NCBI RefSeq assembly: GCF_019423705.1
Contig: NZ_JAHZAX010000004.1
Span: 158,847 to 222,846, forward strand
Reading direction: 5' to 3'
Length of the DNA stretch: 64,000 nt
Source: Ruminococcus sp.
GTDB lineage: Bacteria > Bacillota > Clostridia > Oscillospirales > Ruminococcaceae
A model generated the notes under the pieces. The model searched no databases. It was not told where the DNA came from and saw only the letters and a program-made list of their open reading frames with translations. Of this stretch, positions 59,455 through 64,000 are shown one piece after another. Made by a program: the position numbers and the translations under genes. Numbering within the stretch: the first letter of the stretch is position 1; each line of letters starts with the position of its first letter.

Positions 59455-59547
59455 AGCATTTCCCCCTTTCATTTTTTGTGTTTTCATTGCAATAGTCGGG
59501 AATATGGGCAAAAAAGTTTCAGATCAAAAATAAAAATTTATGTTTTT

Positions 59548-59577
59548 TGTAGGGGACGGCGTCCTCGACGTCCCATT
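59548..59577. repeat. Solo GGGACG palindrome (left unit of the 130-bp element)
   Basis: TGTAGGGGACGGCGTCCTCG ACGTCCCATT: reverse complement of the GTGGGACGTCGAGGACGCCG, TCCCCTACA unit at 1281-1309. Confidence 0.7.
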
Positions 59578-59610
59578 ATATTGTTTTGTTATGACCTGCC
59601 GATTTGTCAG

Positions 59611-59642
59611 AAAAAAACGGACGGCAAAAAATATGCCGTCCG
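59611..59642 (-). terminator. Terminator of the 40-residue membrane protein
   Basis: On the minus strand CGGACGGCA ... TGCCGTCCG followed by seven T. Confidence 0.88.
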
Positions 59643-59677
59643 TGGTCGCCTTGTTTATCGGCGGACAATTTAACGAT

Positions 59678-59800
59678 TTAGTCCACAGAGTAATATTTCT
59701 GAAGTCTTGTTTTGAAAATTTCGCAGATGATATTTGCCGCAACGCCTGCTGTGAATACAGATACAAACAGTATCAGAAATACTTTCATTCCTTTGCTCAT
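59678..59800 (-). CDS. 40-residue single-helix membrane micro-protein
   Basis: ATG 59800 has GGGAGG 8 bases upstream. The product starts MSKGMKVFLILFVSVFTA and continues GVAANIICEIFKTRLQKYY: one transmembrane helix and a basic tail. It has its own promoter (59886-59914) and terminator (59611-59642), so it is a complete small gene. No family recognised. Confidence 0.65.
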   Translation of the reverse strand: MSKGMKVFLILFVSVFTAGVAANIICEIFKTRLQKYYSVD

Positions 59801-59885
59801 TATTAAGACCTCCCGATAAAAATTATTAAAAATTATTTTGCGCATTGCACATTATCGCAATTTGCTCCGTCTTTTACTTGTTATC

Positions 59886-59914
59886 ATTATACTATAATTC
59901 TGCGGCGATTGCAA
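59886..59914 (-). promoter_or_regulatory. Promoter of the 40-residue protein
   Basis: On the minus strand TTGCAA (59909-59914), 17 bp, TATAAT (59886-59891). Confidence 0.78.
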
Positions 59915-59951
59915 GCGGTTTGTAAAAATTCCGTCCTGTCAGTCAAAAAAT

Positions 59952-59980
59952 TTGCAAAAACTCAAGTTATGTGTTATAAT
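59952..59980 (+). promoter_or_regulatory. Promoter of the flippase gene
   Basis: TTGCAA (59952-59957), 17 bp, TATAAT (59975-59980). It diverges from the micro-protein promoter. Confidence 0.8.
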
Positions 59981-60043
59981 AATCCTATATGCAAATTTGA
60001 TACCATATTTTAGTTTTGAAAATTTACAGCGAGGATCTTATAA

Positions 60044-61942
60044 ATGTCGGAAACTACTAATCAGAGCAGCTATAAAAAGCTGTTTTCAAATACGCTGGTA
60101 TTTGCCATAGGCTCGTTCAGCTCGAAAGTGCTGGTATTGCTGCTTGTGCCTATCTATACCAATTATCTTACTCGTGCTGAGCTTGGCGTAACGGACGTTC
60201 TCACTCAGATCGCAAACTGGATAATCCCTTTGGTGACAATGACTATCACAGAGGCGATAATAAGATTTGGTCTTGATAAGGCTTACGACAAGGTGAAAGT
60301 TTTCACGCTTGGCAATCTTATATGCTTCTTTGGTTTGGCGGTGTTTGGTATTTTGCTGCCTATTGTGTCGCTGACAGGGGTGGCGGATAAGTATATAGGC
60401 GGTTACAGCGTCATACTCTATGTGTATGTTTTCACCTCAAGTATGAAATCGCTGTATTCAACATTCGTCCGTGCAATGGAACAGGTGAAGCTGTTCGCTT
60501 TTAACGGCATTTTGACCACATTTTTCACCCTGTTTTGGACGGCGCTCTTCTATATGGTGCTGCCCAGCAGCTTCCTTGGCGAGGGTACGGGCATTCAGAA
60601 ATATCTCCTTGCCACAATACTTTCCGACCTTATTTCCGTGATATTCCTCACCTTCAAGTCAAAACTTTGGCGATATATCAACTTCAAGGATATCGACAGG
60701 GAGCTTTTGCAGGTTATGCTGCAATATTCCGTGCCCCTTATCCCTGCGCAGCTTTTGTGGCTCATCACAAACAGCTCAGACTCATTTATGACAACACATT
60801 ATCTCGGCTCGGACGCAAACGGCGTGCTTTCGGCGGCTTATAAGATACCGAACCTTGTTTCGACAGTTTATCTTATGTTTGGACAGGCTTGGAATATGTC
60901 CGCCATAACAGAGAACGATTCCGACGACAGAGACAAGTTCTATGAGAATGTTTTTGACTTCAACCAGAGCTTGCTTTATATCCTTGTGGCAGGCTGTCTG
61001 CTCATCGTTCAGCCTGTGACTAATTTCTGGATAGGCGCAGATTTCCGTGACTGCGTGAGATATTCGCCTATCATAATCTATGCAACCATATATTCCTGCT
61101 TCACAACATTTATGGGCTCGATATACCTTGCGGCAAAGGAGACAAAGCGCTCGCTTTTCACAAGCCTTGTTTCGGGCGTGATAAACGTGGGGCTAAACGT
61201 TATCCTTATCCCAAGGATAGGCCTTTACGGCCCGCCGATATCAACGGTTGCGGCTTATCTGACAGTATTTATCATCAGAGCTATCGACTCAAGAAAGCTT
61301 GTGCCATTCAGAATTGATATCAAGAAGATGATAATAAACAATATCGTCCTGCTTGTGATGATGTTCATATGCCTTTTTGAAACTGACCTTATGCATAATA
61401 TACCGCTTTATGGCGTTATCGCTCTGCTTTTTGCGGCTGTGTTTATCCTCAACAGAAAGGCTATCGAAAGCGTATTTTACAGGCTTCTTCCTGCAAAGCT
61501 GGCAGCTAAATTTGTCAGCATAAGCACTGGTAAGCTTTGTATCGGCATTGCGGCGCTGGCTGTGCTCGTGGCGCTTGATCTGCTCACAAAGGGCATTATA
61601 ATCTATGCGCTGCTCTTTGCGGCGTTCTGTTTCGGAATTTACAAAAACAACAGCAAGATCATGTATACACTCCTTGTGCTTATGCCGCTGAGCCTTGTTT
61701 TCAGACACGGCTTTATTGCGTTCAGCGCAGCCCTTGTGATACTCTCTGCGGCAATGCTCATAAGGTGCAGAAGAGTGAGAAATATCGGCGTGAGCGTTAT
61801 CGCTCTTGATCTGCTTATGATGGCGTATGCAGGAATATGGGTCGGCGTGCTTGCGGCGGCTGTGGAGATACTGGCGTTTCTTGTGATATACAGAAAGCGT
61901 ATTTGGAATAAGATGATCGACTGGGCATATAAAGGTAAATAA
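60044..61942 (+). CDS. Wzx-like polysaccharide flippase (MOP superfamily) with C-terminal membrane extension
   Basis: 632 residues. The first ~430 form a standard 12-14 helix Wzx/MurJ-like unit: KKLFSNTLVFAIGSFSSKVLVLLLVPIYTNYLTRAELG at the N-terminus, then SVPLIPAQLLWLITNSSDSFMTTHYLGSDANGVLSAAYKIP. The last ~170 residues add about six hydrophobic helices (LLFAAVFILNRKAIE, IGIAALAVLVALDLLTKG and others) and make it longer than usual. It flips lipid-linked glycans across the membrane. GAGG lies 9 bases before the ATG. It stands alone without glycosyltransferases. Confidence 0.88.
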   Translation: MSETTNQSSYKKLFSNTLVFAIGSFSSKVLVLLLVPIYTNYLTRAELGVTDVLTQIANWIIPLVTMTITEAIIRFGLDKAYDKVKVFTLGNLICFFGLAVFGILLPIVSLTGVADKYIGGYSVILYVYVFTSSMKSLYSTFVRAMEQVKLFAFNGILTTFFTLFWTALFYMVLPSSFLGEGTGIQKYLLATILSDLISVIFLTFKSKLWRYINFKDIDRELLQVMLQYSVPLIPAQLLWLITNSSDSFMTTHYLGSDANGVLSAAYKIPNLVSTVYLMFGQAWNMSAITENDSDDRDKFYENVFDFNQSLLYILVAGCLLIVQPVTNFWIGADFRDCVRYSPIIIYATIYSCFTTFMGSIYLAAKETKRSLFTSLVSGVINVGLNVILIPRIGLYGPPISTVAAYLTVFIIRAIDSRKLVPFRIDIKKMIINNIVLLVMMFICLFETDLMHNIPLYGVIALLFAAVFILNRKAIESVFYRLLPAKLAAKFVSISTGKLCIGIAALAVLVALDLLTKGIIIYALLFAAFCFGIYKNNSKIMYTLLVLMPLSLVFRHGFIAFSAALVILSAAMLIRCRRVRNIGVSVIALDLLMMAYAGIWVGVLAAAVEILAFLVIYRKRIWNKMIDWAYKGK

Positions 61943-62040
61943 GCGATCATATCCTTGCGATAGAATTGCTTTTATATAATTATAATAGTGTAAAAAGTGT
62001 GGCTAAAAGCTGCGCAATATCACCAATGGAGGTTTTTATT

Positions 62041-62292
62041 ATGGCAGAATTGAAATTCGAGATCACAGAAAGACTGGGTGTGCTTTCAGAGAACGCAAAG
62101 GGCTGGACAAAGGAGCTCAACAAGGTTTCTTGGAACGAGAGAGAGCCTAAATACGATCTCAGAGAATGGAATCCCGATCACAGCAGAATGGGCAAGGGTA
62201 TCACCCTTACAGACGAGGAAGTTGAGACCCTCAAGGCTATCCTTAACGGCGAAGAGATCGAGGACGATATTGACGAATCTGAGATTCTTTAA
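62041..62292 (+). CDS. YdbC/PC4-like single-stranded DNA-binding protein
   Basis: 83 residues from ATG 62041 with GGAGG 8 bases upstream. FEITERLGVLSENAKGWTKELNKVSWNEREPKYDLREW and GKGITLTDEEVETLKAIL fit the bacterial YdbC family, related to the eukaryotic coactivator PC4, which binds single-stranded nucleic acid. Acidic C-terminus (EEIEDDIDESE). A single small cytosolic protein; the biological role is poorly known. Confidence 0.88.
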   Translation: MAELKFEITERLGVLSENAKGWTKELNKVSWNEREPKYDLREWNPDHSRMGKGITLTDEEVETLKAILNGEEIEDDIDESEIL

Positions 62293-62433
62293 CAGAGTGT
62301 AAAGCTTCGGTAAACAGTTAAATGATAATTGATTGTTAATAGCTAGTTTAAATTTGTTTGTTATAATTCTTTAGAAAATAGACGAGACGTGTGATTATCG
62401 GGACAAAGCCGCAGGAATTCTGAGGCGTTGTCC

Positions 62434-62471
62434 TAATGCGTTTTTGGCGCATTATACATTATGTGTACACA
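62434..62471. promoter_or_regulatory. Candidate operators upstream of the ROK regulator
   Basis: AATGCG-TTTTTGG-CGCATT (62434-62453) and the perfect palindrome TGTGTACACA (62462-62471) lie 45-80 bp before the ROK gene. Autoregulation is a guess. A TATAAT at about 62361 has no good -35 box. Confidence 0.4.
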
Positions 62472-62514
62472 ATTACACAATTTAAGAATTATATCCGGAG
62501 GGAAACGTTAAGTT

Positions 62515-63759
62515 ATGGAGCAGCACGGCATAAGCAAGCTTGACTTGAAGCGCAGAAACCGTATGCAGGTCCTCAAGATACTCAAGCAGAGAGGCCCTAC
62601 ATCGAGAATCGATATTGCAGGAACATTGGAGCTCACAAGAGCGGCGGTAACGATCATCACAAATGAGATGATCGAGCAGGGTATTATCCAGGAGATCGGC
62701 GAATACAAGCACGTTACTGAGAAAGCCCCTAGAGGAAGAAAGAAAATACTTATCGACATAAATCACCATTACAAGTTCGTTATCGGTGTGACTATCGAGG
62801 AGGATATCGTCAGCGTTGGACTGTCTACATTGGCAGGTGCGGTGCTCGATAAGAGAAATCTTGCTATCGACGAAAGCACAGATTATAAGACTATCTTTGA
62901 TTTTACAGAGAAGTCCATAAATGAAGTGCTGGGCGACAACTGCCTCAGCAAGGAGTCTATCCTTGGCATTGGCTTTGGCATTTTCCCAACAATGTATTCA
63001 AGACTTGGCATTGACGTTGAGGACGGCGAGCCGAACTATAACAAGCTCAAGGCGCAGATCAGAGAAAAGACTGAGCTGCCGCTGGTATTTGACAACTCTG
63101 TCAAGGGCACGGCTATGGCTAATATCGACTTCCTCAAGACTAAGGATATCAACAGGCATAATATCGCCTTCTTGCAGTATGGCAACACTATGCACTTTGT
63201 TGTAACGAACCTTAACGACCCTATCGTATCATACGACAACAGAACGAACTTTGTTGACAAGATGATAATAAACCCAATGTCTGACAGAACCTGCGCTTGC
63301 GGCAGAAGAGGCTGTGTTGAAAGCGAGCTCACGCCTTCCGCTACCCTCAGCAAGCTGAGAGAGGTGTTCTCACAGGAAAAGACACCGTTCTTGTATGAGG
63401 TAGCAAGGGGCAATTTTGAGTCTATCACCCGTGATATGATTACAATGGCATATGAAAAGAACGACGAGGCTGTAAGAGAGATACTCGACAGCGAGCTCAA
63501 GCTCCTTGCAGTATTGCTGAACAACCTGTATTTCTCTACTAATCCGCAGAAGATCGTGCTGCACCAGTTCGATATCCAGAACGAAAAGACTTTCCAGAAG
63601 ATCAAGGACGCAGTAACAGAGATCGGCGGCTCGCTGGTATCAAGCAAAATAGAGCTTTCTATCATCGAGGACAAGCACAGATTCCTTTCCGGTTGTGCCC
63701 TTGCTATCAGAGAACTGTTCTTTAACAGAGGCGGTTTTGAGGCTGCTTTCGGCAATTAG
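62515..63759 (+). CDS. ROK-family transcriptional regulator (NagC/XylR-like)
   Basis: 414 residues. N-terminal winged helix-turn-helix (about 8-75: RRNRMQVLKILKQRGPTSRIDIAGTLELTRAAVTIITNEMI) followed by a ROK/ASKHA domain. The zinc site is CACGRRGCVES (about residues 261-271). ROK repressors of this layout sense sugars or sugar phosphates. The target is not evident; neighbours are a YdbC protein and the window edge. GGAGGG is upstream of the ATG. Confidence 0.92.
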   Translation: MEQHGISKLDLKRRNRMQVLKILKQRGPTSRIDIAGTLELTRAAVTIITNEMIEQGIIQEIGEYKHVTEKAPRGRKKILIDINHHYKFVIGVTIEEDIVSVGLSTLAGAVLDKRNLAIDESTDYKTIFDFTEKSINEVLGDNCLSKESILGIGFGIFPTMYSRLGIDVEDGEPNYNKLKAQIREKTELPLVFDNSVKGTAMANIDFLKTKDINRHNIAFLQYGNTMHFVVTNLNDPIVSYDNRTNFVDKMIINPMSDRTCACGRRGCVESELTPSATLSKLREVFSQEKTPFLYEVARGNFESITRDMITMAYEKNDEAVREILDSELKLLAVLLNNLYFSTNPQKIVLHQFDIQNEKTFQKIKDAVTEIGGSLVSSKIELSIIEDKHRFLSGCALAIRELFFNRGGFEAAFGN

Positions 63760-63781
63760 CTGCATATTCTATATTTATATA

Positions 63782-63823
63782 AGACCTGTACGGAGCGTGA
63801 GCTCTGTGCAGGTCGATTTTGTT
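63782..63823 (+). terminator. Terminator of the ROK gene
   Basis: GACCTGTACGGAGC ... GCTCTGTGCAGGTC then ATTTTGTTT. Confidence 0.82.
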
Positions 63824-64000
63824 TATTTGGATTATTATTAGACTTGGCGGGTAAATCATAGGAACTACGGCCAAGTTCCAGCTGGACAAGTAACCAAAGT
63901 GACGAATAATTGTACAAAATAGCGCAAAAAAGCAGACAACGGAAGAAATAACTATCAAAAAGGTAGAAAGGTCAAAAAGGTGTTGACAAGCGGAAAGAAA
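63824..64000. other. Window-edge region without a gene
   Basis: No supported coding region. TTGACA at 63983-63988 may be the -35 box of a promoter whose -10 lies beyond the window. Confidence 0.4.

Noticed and set aside
63722..63958. 78-codon minus-strand frame at the right edge
   Set aside because: It crosses the ROK gene end and its terminator; no site and no recognisable product.

Overview
The window looks like a chromosomal segment of a low-to-mid GC, anaerobic, spore-forming gut Clostridium-class bacterium, most likely Ruminococcus-like (Oscillospiraceae). This rests on RNase Y, a Thr T-box ahead of thrS, a BirA-type operator at bioY, the spore-cortex pair sleB/ypeB, rubrerythrin, formate-THF ligase, a GH43 xylosidase and malQ/glgP. 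No prophage, transposase, CRISPR array, rRNA or ordinary tRNA gene was found. The only structural RNA gene is ssrA. Most promoters read as clean sigma-A type boxes with 17-bp spacers.

Layout. 1-1.2 kb: end of the F1Fo ATP synthase operon (atpD, atpC). 1.5-6.5 kb: a minus-strand envelope group resembling Bacillus ydjGHI (SPFH plus zinc ribbons, zinc-ribbon membrane protein, stand-alone TPM-protein tail) and a second SPFH protein. 7-10.4 kb: O-antigen-ligase-like protein and RNase Y. 10.7-21 kb, plus strand: T-box, a small membrane protein, thrS, putP, fhs, a DUF3810 metallopeptidase-like protein, a C39-like lipoprotein, tsaE-tsaB and rpiB. 21-24.7 kb: metY behind an unusual leader with a Cys-rich short ORF, then BirA-controlled bioY with a DUF1284 gene. 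24.7-30 kb, minus: a surface-polymer O-acylation set (DHHW protein, MBOAT, DUF4358 lipoprotein, SGNH hydrolase) and a sugar nucleotidyltransferase. 30-34 kb: SDR, a repeat-bearing surface protein, rsmD-coaD. 34-39 kb: two-component system facing a MacB-like ABC transporter. 39-43 kb: smpB-ssrA, rubrerythrin, ypeB. 43-47 kb: malQ and glgP. 47-54 kb: PAP2, polysaccharide deacetylase, two tandem TPM-like zinc-ribbon proteins with a fused junction, TraB/GumN lipoprotein, GH43. 54-64 kb: CHAP/Ig/FN3 secreted protein, sleB, a sigma factor overlapping a transmembrane PASTA protein, a Wzx-like flippase, a YdbC/PC4 protein and a ROK regulator.

Intergenic DNA is unusually full of dispersed repeats. There is a 130-bp MITE-like element (two near-identical copies with TGTTGAAAAA termini and flanking direct repeats). 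There is a large family of TAGGGGCGA...TCGCCCG palindromes, several acting as terminators; a GTGAGGAAT...ATCGCC...GGCGAT family; and a third family around a CCTCGGGCT...GCCCGAAG palindrome.

Most interesting: the metY leader encodes a short peptide ending RMCPAMCCC just before its stop, with the Cys codons in one arm of a small hairpin. This suggests cysteine-dependent attenuation in place of the usual S-box or T-box. Also notable are the sigma/PASTA pair, the recombined TPM paralogues, the stand-alone TPM tail, several strong-RBS micro-ORFs and the dispersed repeats. All function calls are from reading the sequence; no database search was run.
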